Assembly (NCBI GenBank): GCA_045110475.1
Contig: JBGCGC010000035.1
Span: 28,538 to 92,537 of the forward strand
Source: Granulosicoccus sp045110475
GTDB taxonomy: Bacteria > Pseudomonadota > Gammaproteobacteria > Granulosicoccales > Granulosicoccaceae
Reading direction: 5' to 3'
Length of the DNA: 64,000 nucleotides
Shown here: in pieces, positions 28,979 through 36,940 of the stretch
Layout of the letters: each line of letters opens with the position of its first letter
Position numbering within the stretch: the first letter of the stretch is position 1
Translations under genes and position numbers: made by a program
The notes under the pieces: model-generated
Told to the model about the DNA's origin: nothing
The model's database searches: none
Seen by the model: the letters and a program-made list of their open reading frames with translations, nothing else

Positions 28979-29004
28979 GCCAAGACGCGTCAGGCGTCTT
29001 AGGC
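28979..29004. terminator. Hairpin after lone receiver gene
   Basis: AAGACGC (28982-28988) pairs with GCGTCTT (28994-29000) around a 5-nt loop, extended by GCC and GGC with one bulged base. It lies about 60 bp after the stop of the receiver gene on the minus strand. No T-run follows, so it may be a weak terminator or a processing hairpin before the second cheB. Confidence 0.35.
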
Positions 29005-29063
29005 TGACGAACACTATGCAAAATATAGTTTGCAACTCGCGCTCCACCTGGAATGCCAATCAT

Positions 29064-29486
29064 CTACTTGTTACCCGTTACGCATTGGCTGGACTCTACA
29101 AGTCCTCTCAACACAGAGCGATTACAAATCTCTGCCTTGTCCAGTACATTTGCCCCCATACTTTCAAGTTGGGCGCGTTGATCTTTCTGTAGATCAAGGG
29201 CTGAACACAGATAGATGGAACATGCCTTGGTATCAGTCATGGCGCTTAACCTAGAAATAAAATCGATGCCGTTTTGTGTAGGCATGTAGTAGTCAACGAT
29301 CAACACTCCGGGCATTGACTCACACAAACTGGCCAATGCACACTCTGGATCACTGAACAGGCGATGGGTCGATGGTGTATCACGGAAAATCCATGAAACC
29401 ATCTCCAATGTCAGTTGATCATCATCAACTACGACAATATCTACTGGCAGATCTGAATCGTCATCCTTGTGAAATGCCAGATTCAT
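29064..29486 (-). CDS. Stand-alone receiver domain protein
   Basis: A 140-residue single receiver domain. It has an acidic pair in VVVDDDQLT, the phospho-acceptor in VLIVDYYMPTQNG and a lysine in VLDKAEI near the end, though the region around the conserved Thr/Ser (YLCSALDL) differs from CheY. I chose ATG 29486: it overlaps the stop of the upstream gene as ATGA and has GGA about 6 nt before it; an ATG 24 bp earlier would overlap by 28 nt. It is coupled to a small unknown protein and lies ahead of cheB. The role is probably signal output or a phosphate sink, by inference. Confidence 0.8.
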   Translation of the reverse strand: MNLAFHKDDDSDLPVDIVVVDDDQLTLEMVSWIFRDTPSTHRLFSDPECALASLCESMPGVLIVDYYMPTQNGIDFISRLSAMTDTKACSIYLCSALDLQKDQRAQLESMGANVLDKAEICNRSVLRGLVESSQCVTGNK

Positions 29487-29836
29487 TGTATGTCCAGAGA
29501 TTCCGGACATTGAGAATGATCGCCTGTGGGTATATCACGCTCTAACTGGTGGCCAAGCTGTTCTAGCGAACGCCTCATGCGCGACAAACAGAAATGACAG
29601 TCCGCCTGTAGCTTTTCAACTTGCAATTCCAACTCCGCACCGGCTGTTGATTGAGCAGCGCTGCTTTGTACCAACTGTTCATAGGTTTCACACAACTGGG
29701 AAAACGACAGTTCAAGTGCCTGATTGAATCCAGCAGTAATCGCCAGTGAAGCACGAACATCGTGGCGCGACATCGCAAGCTCCAGCTGGTCATCCTGAGC
29801 CGTGTCTTTTTGAATCGCTGTTTGTGCATTCAGCAT
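29483..29836 (-). CDS. Small helical protein upstream of receiver gene
   Basis: A 117-residue protein I do not recognise. It is mostly predicted helix with a likely coiled coil (QLCETYEQLVQ to ELELQVEKLQADCHFCLSRMRRSLEQLGHQL). It has no signal peptide or membrane span. I chose ATG 29836 because AAGGA lies 8 nt upstream; the frame is open to 29974 but that extra part does not look protein-like. It is translationally coupled to the receiver gene by a 4-nt overlap, so it may be a phosphotransfer or docking partner. A His lies in the helical region, but no HPt signature is evident. Confidence 0.6.
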   Translation of the reverse strand: MLNAQTAIQKDTAQDDQLELAMSRHDVRASLAITAGFNQALELSFSQLCETYEQLVQSSAAQSTAGAELELQVEKLQADCHFCLSRMRRSLEQLGHQLERDIPTGDHSQCPESLDIQ

Positions 29837-30136
29837 AAAGACCGTCCTTTCCCGGTTGCTTACGAACGATGTCAGCGCTGCTGTTCCATTCCACAGCAGA
29901 AGCGCCTTACTGACTGTAGCGACGATCAACGGTTGCGCCTTAGCGAGCAGATGCCGACAAGAGGTTACATGCACGTTTTAATAACGGCCTGTAGAGTAAG
30001 GTAGCCTTGGCAGATACGTTAAAACAAGTAACCCCACACAACCTCTAGCAGCTACAATGCGCACGTTGGTCGCTACCGCTCAACAAATATCGGCAAATCG
30101 TACCGCCGTTTTCAATGTGAACATGGGAGATCTGTT
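29837..30136. promoter_or_regulatory. Divergent intergenic region
   Basis: This 300-bp gap separates the chemosensory genes on the minus strand from a membrane-anchored gene on the plus strand and must hold promoters in both directions. I see no convincing promoter pair, repeat or small gene in it. Confidence 0.3.
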
Positions 30137-30652
30137 ATGAAATGGGTTATTGCTTTGGTTGTGGTCGTTGCACTTGGCTGGTTTGGGATGCAATATATGA
30201 AAAATAATGCGGCACTTGATGCGCAGAATCTGGCGACAGAGGCTGCGGAACAGGCCGAGCAAGCTGCAGAGGCTGCCAAGGCCACGGCTTCGGAGGCGCT
30301 TGCAAAAGCACAGGAATCCATGCCCGAAGGCGTTGATCTGGGAAAGATCAATGACAACCTGAGCGGTGTTTTTTCATCAGCTGGTGAAGCATTTGGCGGA
30401 ATTACCGATGTTGAATCAGCGACCGCTGCCATACCTTCGCTGGAAGACGCGAGCAGCAAGCTCAGCGGAATAAGCGACGTCATTGGACGCCTGCCAGATG
30501 CTGCCAAAGGGCCTATTGCGGGTATCATCAGTGGCGGACTTGCCACACTTCAGCCCATTATTGAACAGGCAACAGCAATTCCTGGTGTTGGCCCGGTTAT
30601 CGAGCCTATTGTGACTCCCATGATGGAGATGCTTGAGGGACTGGCGGGCTAA
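30137..30652 (+). CDS. Small membrane-anchored protein, Ala/Glu-rich
   Basis: A 171-residue protein of unknown function. The N-terminus (MKWVIALVVVVALGWFGM, residues 1-18) is a membrane anchor or uncleaved signal. Next is an Ala/Glu/Gln helix (30-65, with repeated EAAEQAEQAAEAAKA-like units, likely a coiled coil), then a Gly/Pro/Ile-rich region (100-171). GGGAGA lies 6 nt before the ATG, so it is probably translated. It stands alone between the chemosensory cluster and the amino-sugar operon, facing murQ. I recognise no family. Confidence 0.65.
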   Translation: MKWVIALVVVVALGWFGMQYMKNNAALDAQNLATEAAEQAEQAAEAAKATASEALAKAQESMPEGVDLGKINDNLSGVFSSAGEAFGGITDVESATAAIPSLEDASSKLSGISDVIGRLPDAAKGPIAGIISGGLATLQPIIEQATAIPGVGPVIEPIVTPMMEMLEGLAG

Positions 30653-30675
30653 CCAGCAGCAAAAGAACCAGCCAG

Positions 30676-30718
30676 GCTACCCGATGCGTCAGTAGTTACA
30701 TGCATCTCATCGGGTAGC
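30676..30718. terminator. Bidirectional terminator-like hairpin
   Basis: GCTACCCGATG (30676-30686) and CATCGGGTAGC (30708-30718) form a perfect 11-bp stem with a 21-nt loop. It sits between the stops of two convergent genes (30652 and 30733), where a shared terminator is expected. There is no T-run on either strand, so function is likely but not certain. Confidence 0.5.
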
Positions 30719-30732
30719 TGTGTATGCGATGT

Positions 30733-31734
30733 CTAGTCTGGACTATTCGTATGCTCACTATGGGTATGCTCACTATGGGTATGCTCACTATCGGTATGCT
30801 CACTATGGTTATACTCACCATTTGTAGGCTCACTGATAGAGGCCAGCGCGGCACGCAATGAGCCGTGGTACTTTTCAAGACGCCGCTGTCCGGTATCCGC
30901 ACTGTCGCCACGCGCAACGAGTACCGCGAGTTTCACCCACCCAGAAGCACGGGACAGACAATTACCGGCCTGCTGATCACCGACATCCGGCAGAACTGCC
31001 TGCAGCATTCGTATCCGACGTTTGTCCAGCTTAGCGTTCACTGCACCCATGTCCACCATAAGATTTCCATAAGTACGATTCATACGAATCATCAGCGTTG
31101 TACTGAACACGTTAAGTGCAATTTTTTGCGCTGTACCTGCGGCCATACGCGTAGAACCTGCCAACACTTCGGGACCGGTATCCAGAAACACAGGAAATTG
31201 CGCCGATGTCAGCAATGGCGTTTTCGCATTGTTGGCAATACCAATACCAAGCGCACCACACTGCCTTGACGCCTCCAACCAATGACACGTCCAGGGAGAT
31301 TTTCCGCTGGCAGCCACACACACAACGACATCACGCCTATTGATTGAATAACTAGTTACCTGTTCAGCCGCTGCCACCGCGTCATCTTCAACGCCCTCTA
31401 TGCTGTTAACGAGAGCTTCATCTCCACCAGCCATGACACACAACAAGCGCTCATTCGGCCAGCTGAACGTTGGCCACAACTCTGCACCGTCCTGAACAGC
31501 AATCCGCCCCGATGCGCCTGCACCGACCAGCACCAGACGCCCACCTGCCTCACTGAGACGACTCGCTGCTGCAACTACAGCACCATCCAGCTGCGTTTGT
31601 GCTTGCCGCACAGCATTAACCGCCCGCTGCTGGCTGTCCAGCAACGTTGAAATAATATCGTCATTGTTTCTCAGATCCAGATCCAACAGTGACCGATCGA
31701 TAGTCTCTGTGGGTTCAAGCGTTGATGCTGCCAT
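30733..31734 (-). CDS. murQ: N-acetylmuramic acid 6-phosphate etherase with His-rich tail
   Basis: Cleaves the lactyl ether of MurNAc-6-phosphate to GlcNAc-6-phosphate, used in cell-wall recycling. The 333 residues include a SIS fold with VLVGAGASGRIAV, the DGAELWPTF segment whose Glu corresponds to the catalytic acid region, SIEGVEDD, and the family signature in VLAGSTRMAAGTAQK. The family core ends near residue 305. The last ~25 residues are a tandem HSEHT repeat, encoded by five 15-bp units (30749-30823). It overlaps nagA by one base (TGATG), so it belongs to the kinase-nagA-murQ operon. Some sequences near the sugar-binding region differ from E. coli, so substrate range is inferred. Confidence 0.93.
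   Translation of the reverse strand: MAASTLEPTETIDRSLLDLDLRNNDDIISTLLDSQQRAVNAVRQAQTQLDGAVVAAASRLSEAGGRLVLVGAGASGRIAVQDGAELWPTFSWPNERLLCVMAGGDEALVNSIEGVEDDAVAAAEQVTSYSINRRDVVVCVAASGKSPWTCHWLEASRQCGALGIGIANNAKTPLLTSAQFPVFLDTGPEVLAGSTRMAAGTAQKIALNVFSTTLMIRMNRTYGNLMVDMGAVNAKLDKRRIRMLQAVLPDVGDQQAGNCLSRASGWVKLAVLVARGDSADTGQRRLEKYHGSLRAALASISEPTNGEYNHSEHTDSEHTHSEHTHSEHTNSPD
30749..30823. repeat. 15-bp tandem repeat, five units, in murQ 3' end
   Basis: Units of GTATGCTCACTATGG start at 30749, 30764, 30779 and 30794 with at most one change each. A fifth, diverged unit runs 30809-30823. Read on the minus strand, each unit codes for HSEHT or a variant. The period is a multiple of three, so copy-number changes keep the reading frame. 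Confidence 0.9.
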
Positions 31735-32837
31735 CAGGCACTACCTCCAACTTCACGTCGTTGACCATTCAACCAAAGAGCAGCCACCGCGTCACCACGC
31801 AATTCCAGCCAATTGGCAATAGCCCCTTCAGCGATACAGCCAAGAAACTCATTACCGAGCCATTGAGCGGGATAGGTACTGCACAAACGACCTATCTGCG
31901 GCCAAGGCAAACCCCAGTCAGTCATCACCCCCAAAGAGCCTAGTTGTGTAAGACACGACCCGGCAAGCGTGCCGTCCGGAAGTAACACTGAGTCACCTCT
32001 TTTTTCTATGTTTAACGAACCTAACTTGTATTGTCCATCAGGCATACCGGCTGCCGCCGTTGCATCAGTCACGCTGTATAGACAAGGCACGGCACGGTGC
32101 GCCAAGTCAAAGGCCGCCTTGTCCACGTGAATTCCATCAGTAATGATTTCCGCATAGTCGCTGTAGGCAAGCGCTGCCGTAGCCACACCACCGTGTCGAT
32201 GCGAGACTCCGCTCATGGCGTTGTAGAGGTGGGTGACTCCAACCCCTGAATTGATGGCCTTTAATGCTTGTGACCAACTACACAAGGTATGCCCCATCTG
32301 TGCCTTGACACCGTGTTTATCACACAACTGGATGACCGCATTCTCAGGATCCTGCTCAGGCGCATACGTAATGATTCTGACCACCCCGGTGGATAACCAC
32401 GCCTCAAGCTGCTCAACATCGACAGGAACAGCATGCGCAGGCTGAGCGCCGAGTTTGTTCGGGTTGATAAACGGACCTTCCAGATGAGCACCCAACAACA
32501 GTGCACCTTTATCGGGTGGATTACGCATGACGTCAGCGACATCAACCAGAAACCTGTCGATGTCCGGTACCGGCGCTGTGACTGACGTAGCCAACATGGC
32601 GCCAGTACCTTGCCTGGCATGTGTTCTCAGTACTTGCTCTATTGCTTCGCGTCCTTGCATGACATCGGCACCACCTCCTCCATGTACATGCAAATCGACA
32701 GGCGCTGGCAAGAAGCGCACTAGTGCAGCATCATGCGCGACAGGTTCCAGCGCATGAATGGTGTTGTCATGGGTGCATTGCATGGAAACCCAGTCATCGC
32801 CTATCAGCCATAACCCCGTTGTCTGCTGCATACTCAT
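31734..32837 (-). CDS. nagA: N-acetylglucosamine-6-phosphate deacetylase
   Basis: Amidohydrolase that removes the acetyl group from GlcNAc-6-phosphate to give GlcN-6-phosphate. The 367 residues show metal-binding and active-site motifs in order: PVDLHVHGGGG, GAHLEGPFINPNKLGAQ, MGHTLC, THLYNAMS, ITDGIHV and SVTDATAAAGM with the catalytic Asp. I chose ATG 32837, which overlaps the stop of the kinase gene as ATGA; a start seven codons earlier would overlap more. A deaminase (nagB) is not in this window, so the last step must be encoded elsewhere. The operon order is kinase, nagA, murQ. Confidence 0.95.
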   Translation of the reverse strand: MSMQQTTGLWLIGDDWVSMQCTHDNTIHALEPVAHDAALVRFLPAPVDLHVHGGGGADVMQGREAIEQVLRTHARQGTGAMLATSVTAPVPDIDRFLVDVADVMRNPPDKGALLLGAHLEGPFINPNKLGAQPAHAVPVDVEQLEAWLSTGVVRIITYAPEQDPENAVIQLCDKHGVKAQMGHTLCSWSQALKAINSGVGVTHLYNAMSGVSHRHGGVATAALAYSDYAEIITDGIHVDKAAFDLAHRAVPCLYSVTDATAAAGMPDGQYKLGSLNIEKRGDSVLLPDGTLAGSCLTQLGSLGVMTDWGLPWPQIGRLCSTYPAQWLGNEFLGCIAEGAIANWLELRGDAVAALWLNGQRREVGGSA

Positions 32838-33688
32838 GATGTTACCGCCAGATGCCATAGTCCACGCAAGGCATCACCACGACTGCGCCGGAGACGCTCG
32901 CCCAGCTTGCTGGAAATAACGGGCGACAACTGCTCACCAACACCGCCGACAACAAATACCGGCAGATCGTCAGGTGCAAGTCGAACCAACTGCAGGCATT
33001 GCTCAACAGCCTGATCAAGCAGTGTCAACGCCACCGTATCGTGGAGGGAGGCGGCTTCGAATACCAAAGGCGCAAGCTGGGCAAAAACACCAGACCGGGT
33101 TTGCGTCGTCCATCCTTGCACCGCCGAGACAGAGCTGCCTACACGTTCTTCTACCATGCTCATCAACGGCGAGAAATTCGTGTTGCCATCAAGATGCGCA
33201 ATATAAATCTGCAACAGACGCATTCCTAGCCAGGCACCTGAGCCCTGATCACCCACTGGAAATCCCCAACCACCAGCCATACCTGTATTGCCTTGCTGGT
33301 CAAGCCAGTGCACGACACTGCCAGTACCAACCGACAGACAAATGCCAGGCTGGCCTTCACTGGCGCCCATAAGCTGTGCGTAGCCATCGGTATAGAGCTG
33401 AGCTGCAATACCGTTGGGCACCAAGGTTAGAAATTCCTGCCGTTTTTCCTGCTGTAAGGAGCCGGCCAGGCCCATACAAAGCCTACAGGGATACCCTGTT
33501 GCGACCTCGCCGAGCTCGCGGCGCAGGGCTTGCAGACCCTGCTCGATATGCTGCCAGGCTGCGCCAACCCCCAGCGTGAGACTGGCATGTCGATCCACAA
33601 CCACACGCCCCAACATATCTCCCTGCGGAGAAAATGCCGCCAGCCGGCACAGACTGCCACCACCATCAACTGCCACGATAAGCGTCAT
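32834..33688 (-). CDS. BadF/BcrA-type N-acetyl hexosamine kinase
   Basis: A 284-residue sugar kinase of the ASKHA fold, BadF/BadG family. It has the N-terminal phosphate loop VAVDGGGSLCRLAAF, the second phosphate loop ICLSVGTGSVV, GGWGFPVGDQGSGAWLG and the adenosine segment VFVVGGVGEQ. The family includes GlcNAc kinases and the clostridial MurK, which takes both GlcNAc and MurNAc. The following nagA and murQ genes make GlcNAc or MurNAc the likely substrate. The start ATG lacks a strong binding site. It is divergent from the ABC importer genes, which probably bring in the sugar. Confidence 0.88.
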   Translation of the reverse strand: MTLIVAVDGGGSLCRLAAFSPQGDMLGRVVVDRHASLTLGVGAAWQHIEQGLQALRRELGEVATGYPCRLCMGLAGSLQQEKRQEFLTLVPNGIAAQLYTDGYAQLMGASEGQPGICLSVGTGSVVHWLDQQGNTGMAGGWGFPVGDQGSGAWLGMRLLQIYIAHLDGNTNFSPLMSMVEERVGSSVSAVQGWTTQTRSGVFAQLAPLVFEAASLHDTVALTLLDQAVEQCLQLVRLAPDDLPVFVVGGVGEQLSPVISSKLGERLRRSRGDALRGLWHLAVTS

Positions 33689-33809
33689 AAATTCGGGAAT
33701 TCAGGCAATCAAGCGGTTTTTTGTTTTACGTACGAGCGCAATAGCGATAACATCGAGCGACACCAATAATCACAATGCGACAACGTACCATTATTAAGGA
33801 GAGGGAAGT

Positions 33810-35057
33810 ATGCGTGTATTTACTTTGAAAACGATCACCTTGGCTGTAGGGCTGTGTCTGTCGGGTGTAGCACTGGCCGAGAAGACAGTAATCACTATCG
33901 AAAGCTGGCGTGCCGAAGATCAGGCTATCTGGGACGAGAAGATCATTCCGGTCTTTGAGGCGGCCTACCCCGATATTGATGTGCAGTTCAAACCCACCAC
34001 GGCTACCGAATACAATGCCGCCCTGAATGCCCGTCTGGCAGGTGGCACTGCCGGCGACATCATCACTTGCCGACCCTTCGACAATGCACTGGCCATGTAC
34101 GATGCTGGCAGCCTGGCTGACATCAAGGATCTATCAGGGCTCGAGAACTTCTCGGACGTCGCCAAAGGGGCCTGGTCAACCGATGCTGGCGATGCCACGT
34201 TCTGCGTACCCATGGCATCGGTCATCCACGGATTCATGTACAACAAAGATGCTTTTTCCGAACTTGGGCTCACGGTACCTACAACTGAAGCCGAGTTTTA
34301 CGCCACTCTGGATGCGATCAACGAAGAAGGTAGCTACATACCTATGGCTATGGGCACCAAGGACCAGTGGGAAGCGGCCACCATGGGTTATACGAACATC
34401 GGACCTGCCTACTGGGGTGGGGAGAAGGGTCGGCTGGGGCTGATTAGTGGAGACGCCAAGTTCACCGACGAGCCCTATGTCGAAGTATTTCGTCAAATGC
34501 AAAAATGGACACCTTATCTGGGCAACGGTTACCAGGCTCAAGGCTACACTGATAGCCAGAATCTGTTTACTCTTGGCCGGGCTGCCATCTACCCGACCGG
34601 CTCCTGGGAAATTACAGGATTCATGGAGAACGCCGATTTCGAACTCGGCGCATTTGCACCACCCAAAGGGGCTGACGGCACCTGCTACATCAGCGACCAT
34701 ACCGATATGGGTATTGGTATGAATGCCGCCACCGAAAACAAGGAAGCGGCAACAACGTTTCTGGAGTGGACAACTTCCGCTGAATTTGCTGGCTTGCTAA
34801 CCAACGCGGCACCAGGGTTTTTCTCACTCGCCAATCACGAAGTAAAAGTAGAAAACGCGCTGGCGGGCGAGTTCATGGCCATGCGTGGGACTTGTGAGCC
34901 GACTATCCGAGTTGCACACCAGATACTGTCGCGTGGCGAGCCCGCATTGGGTAATCAGCTATGGACTCTATCGGCCAACGTTATCAATGGCACCCAGTCA
35001 CCAGAGGATGCAGCAGCAGAAGCACAGGCTAATCTGGATGGCTGGTACAAACCCTGA
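33810..35057 (+). CDS. Sugar ABC transporter substrate-binding protein
   Basis: A 415-residue periplasmic binding protein of the extracellular solute-binding family 1. The N-terminus has a Sec signal peptide (LKTITLAVGLCLSGVALA, cleavage after about residue 23). The mature part starts with a beta strand TVITIESWR, then DIITCRPFDNALAMYDAGSL and the family's FTLGRAAIYPTGSWEI region. AAGGAGAGG lies close before the ATG, a strong ribosome binding site. It precedes two permeases and an ATPase. The divergent amino-sugar operon makes GlcNAc or chitooligosaccharides plausible substrates; this is inference from context only. Confidence 0.93.
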   Translation: MRVFTLKTITLAVGLCLSGVALAEKTVITIESWRAEDQAIWDEKIIPVFEAAYPDIDVQFKPTTATEYNAALNARLAGGTAGDIITCRPFDNALAMYDAGSLADIKDLSGLENFSDVAKGAWSTDAGDATFCVPMASVIHGFMYNKDAFSELGLTVPTTEAEFYATLDAINEEGSYIPMAMGTKDQWEAATMGYTNIGPAYWGGEKGRLGLISGDAKFTDEPYVEVFRQMQKWTPYLGNGYQAQGYTDSQNLFTLGRAAIYPTGSWEITGFMENADFELGAFAPPKGADGTCYISDHTDMGIGMNAATENKEAATTFLEWTTSAEFAGLLTNAAPGFFSLANHEVKVENALAGEFMAMRGTCEPTIRVAHQILSRGEPALGNQLWTLSANVINGTQSPEDAAAEAQANLDGWYKP

Positions 35058-35069
35058 TTAAGGCCTGAT

Positions 35070-35099
35070 CAACGGGCACAGGTTTTGCCGTGCCCGTTG
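35070..35099. promoter_or_regulatory. Hairpin between binding protein and permease genes
   Basis: CAACGGGCAC (35070-35079) and GTGCCCGTTG (35090-35099) form a perfect 10-bp stem with a 10-nt loop, 12 bp past the stop of the binding-protein gene. No T-run follows. Such hairpins often protect the upstream mRNA and raise binding-protein levels over permease levels. Confidence 0.6.
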
Positions 35100-35121
35100 C
35101 TTGACCGCCAGTCGCGTTTAC

Positions 35122-36063
35122 ATGGAAAAGACAACAACGCCTGCGCGTCAGCGTACTCCTCGTCGCTGGTACATTATTGTTTTTCTGGCGCCAGCAACAC
35201 TCATCTATACCGTGTTTGCTATCTATCCCATCGTGGAGTCACTTCGCCTGTCCATGTACGTCAGTGAGGCGAACACCACCACCTTTGCTGGATTGTCAAA
35301 CTACGCAAGACTCATCGGCGAGCCTTATTGGGCTGATCAGTTCTGGAATGCATTAAAGAACAATGTGCTGTTGTTTATCATGCATATGCTCATTCAGAAT
35401 CCCATTGCGCTTGCACTTGCCGCACTACTGAGTATTCCTTCGCTGAAGGGGGCTGCAACCTATCGCACACTGTTTTTCTTACCGACCTTACTGTCAGTGG
35501 TGGTCGTGGGTTTCATATGGCAACTAATCCTGTCACCACTCTGGGGTATAACGCCAGATTTCATGGTACTTCTCGGCCTTGGCGATTATTTCAAACCCTG
35601 GCTAGGCCTTGAAAGCAGCGCACTGGTCACCGTCACACTGATCTCCATCTGGCAATATGTAGGGATTCCGCTCATGCTCTTCTATGCGGCCTTGCTCAAT
35701 GTGCCTGAGGAGACCATTGAAGCTTCAAGAATCGATGGACTCAATGGCTGGTGGGTATTCTGGAAAGTAAAACTGCCGTTGATACTCCCAACGCTTGGCC
35801 TGGTTGGCATACTCACCTACATTGGAAACTTTACCGCAAGTTTCGATCTCATTTACTCGATTCAGGGAGGTCTAGCAGGACCTGATTATTCCACGGACGT
35901 CATGGGCACATTCCTGTTTCGCAGCTTCTTCGGATTTCAGGCGCAGCTAGGAGACGAGAATATGGGCGCGACGGTCGCCTCTGCGTTACTGTTCATCATA
36001 CTGATTGGCGTCAGCATTTATCTGTTCGGTATACAACGCAAACTACAGCGGTACGATCACTGA
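35122..36063 (+). CDS. Sugar ABC transporter permease 1
   Basis: Inner-membrane permease, 313 residues, of the MalF type. It has six hydrophobic segments (for example WYIIVFLAPATLIYTVFAI near the N-terminus) and the EAA loop EASRIDGLNGW that contacts the ATPase. I chose ATG 35122; a TTG at 35101 is in frame but neither has a clear ribosome binding site. Its stop overlaps the next permease start by one base (TGATG). It forms a heterodimer with the next product. Confidence 0.9.
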   Translation: MEKTTTPARQRTPRRWYIIVFLAPATLIYTVFAIYPIVESLRLSMYVSEANTTTFAGLSNYARLIGEPYWADQFWNALKNNVLLFIMHMLIQNPIALALAALLSIPSLKGAATYRTLFFLPTLLSVVVVGFIWQLILSPLWGITPDFMVLLGLGDYFKPWLGLESSALVTVTLISIWQYVGIPLMLFYAALLNVPEETIEASRIDGLNGWWVFWKVKLPLILPTLGLVGILTYIGNFTASFDLIYSIQGGLAGPDYSTDVMGTFLFRSFFGFQAQLGDENMGATVASALLFIILIGVSIYLFGIQRKLQRYDH

Positions 36064-36899
36064 TGCGATTGCAAAAAGCGCTTACCAGCACAGCGATTCA
36101 TAGTGTTCTGCTTGGCTGGACTTTACTCGCGCTATTTCCACTGGCATTAATCATCATCAATAGCCTGAAAAGCCGCAAGGCAATCTTTGGTGACCCAACA
36201 GGATTACCCGTGGGCGATGCGCTTTCATTCAAGGGTTATGAGAGTGTTATCACCAACAGCCAATTTTCACTTTTTTTCAGTAACAGCCTCATCGTAACCT
36301 GTGTGTCGCTGTTTCTCATTCTGTTATTAGGCGCAATGGCTGCGCACGCGCTTTCTGAGTATAAATTCAAGGGTAATACCCTGATAGGCCTTTATCTGAT
36401 ATTGGGCATCATGGTACCGATTCGTCTGGGCACCGTTGCGTTACTCAACCTCGTGGTCAGCCTTGGCTTAACCAACACGTTAACGGCGTTAGTGCTTGTC
36501 TACACGGCACAAGGCTTACCGATAGCCATATTTATATTCACCGAATTTCTGCGCACTGTTTCTCGTGAGATCAAGGACAGTGCCCGTATCGATGGACTAT
36601 CGGAATATCGGATATTCTTCGAGGTTGTGATCCCACTGGTCAGACCCGTTATCGCAACGGTCGCGGTATTCTCCATGATTCCTATCTGGAATGACTTGTG
36701 GTTTCCACTCATCCTGTCACCAGGAGAGGAGACACGTACAGTTACCCTGGGCGTTCAACAGTTCATTGGCCAGTACACGGTTAAGTGGGGCTCGGTGCTA
36801 GCGGCTCTGTCAGTTGCCATTCTTCCGGTGTTAATTATGTACATCATTTTTTCGCGCCAGTTGATTCGTGGAATAACCGCAGGCGCAGTCAAGGGATAG
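36063..36899 (+). CDS. Sugar ABC transporter permease 2
   Basis: Inner-membrane permease, 278 residues, of the MalG type. It has six hydrophobic segments, the EAA loop DSARIDGLSEYRIF, and the family end ending in RGITAGAVKG. The start overlaps the previous stop by one base. The ATPase gene begins 41 bp downstream. It should pair with permease 1 to form the channel. Confidence 0.92.
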   Translation: MRLQKALTSTAIHSVLLGWTLLALFPLALIIINSLKSRKAIFGDPTGLPVGDALSFKGYESVITNSQFSLFFSNSLIVTCVSLFLILLLGAMAAHALSEYKFKGNTLIGLYLILGIMVPIRLGTVALLNLVVSLGLTNTLTALVLVYTAQGLPIAIFIFTEFLRTVSREIKDSARIDGLSEYRIFFEVVIPLVRPVIATVAVFSMIPIWNDLWFPLILSPGEETRTVTLGVQQFIGQYTVKWGSVLAALSVAILPVLIMYIIFSRQLIRGITAGAVKG

Positions 36900-36940
36900 A
36901 ATCACACAATGGGACGCAAACGCAGATTATATAGAGACCT

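Noticed and set aside
29837..29974. N-terminal extension of the small helical protein
   Set aside because: AAGGA sits in front of ATG 29836; the extension is unlike the rest of the protein.
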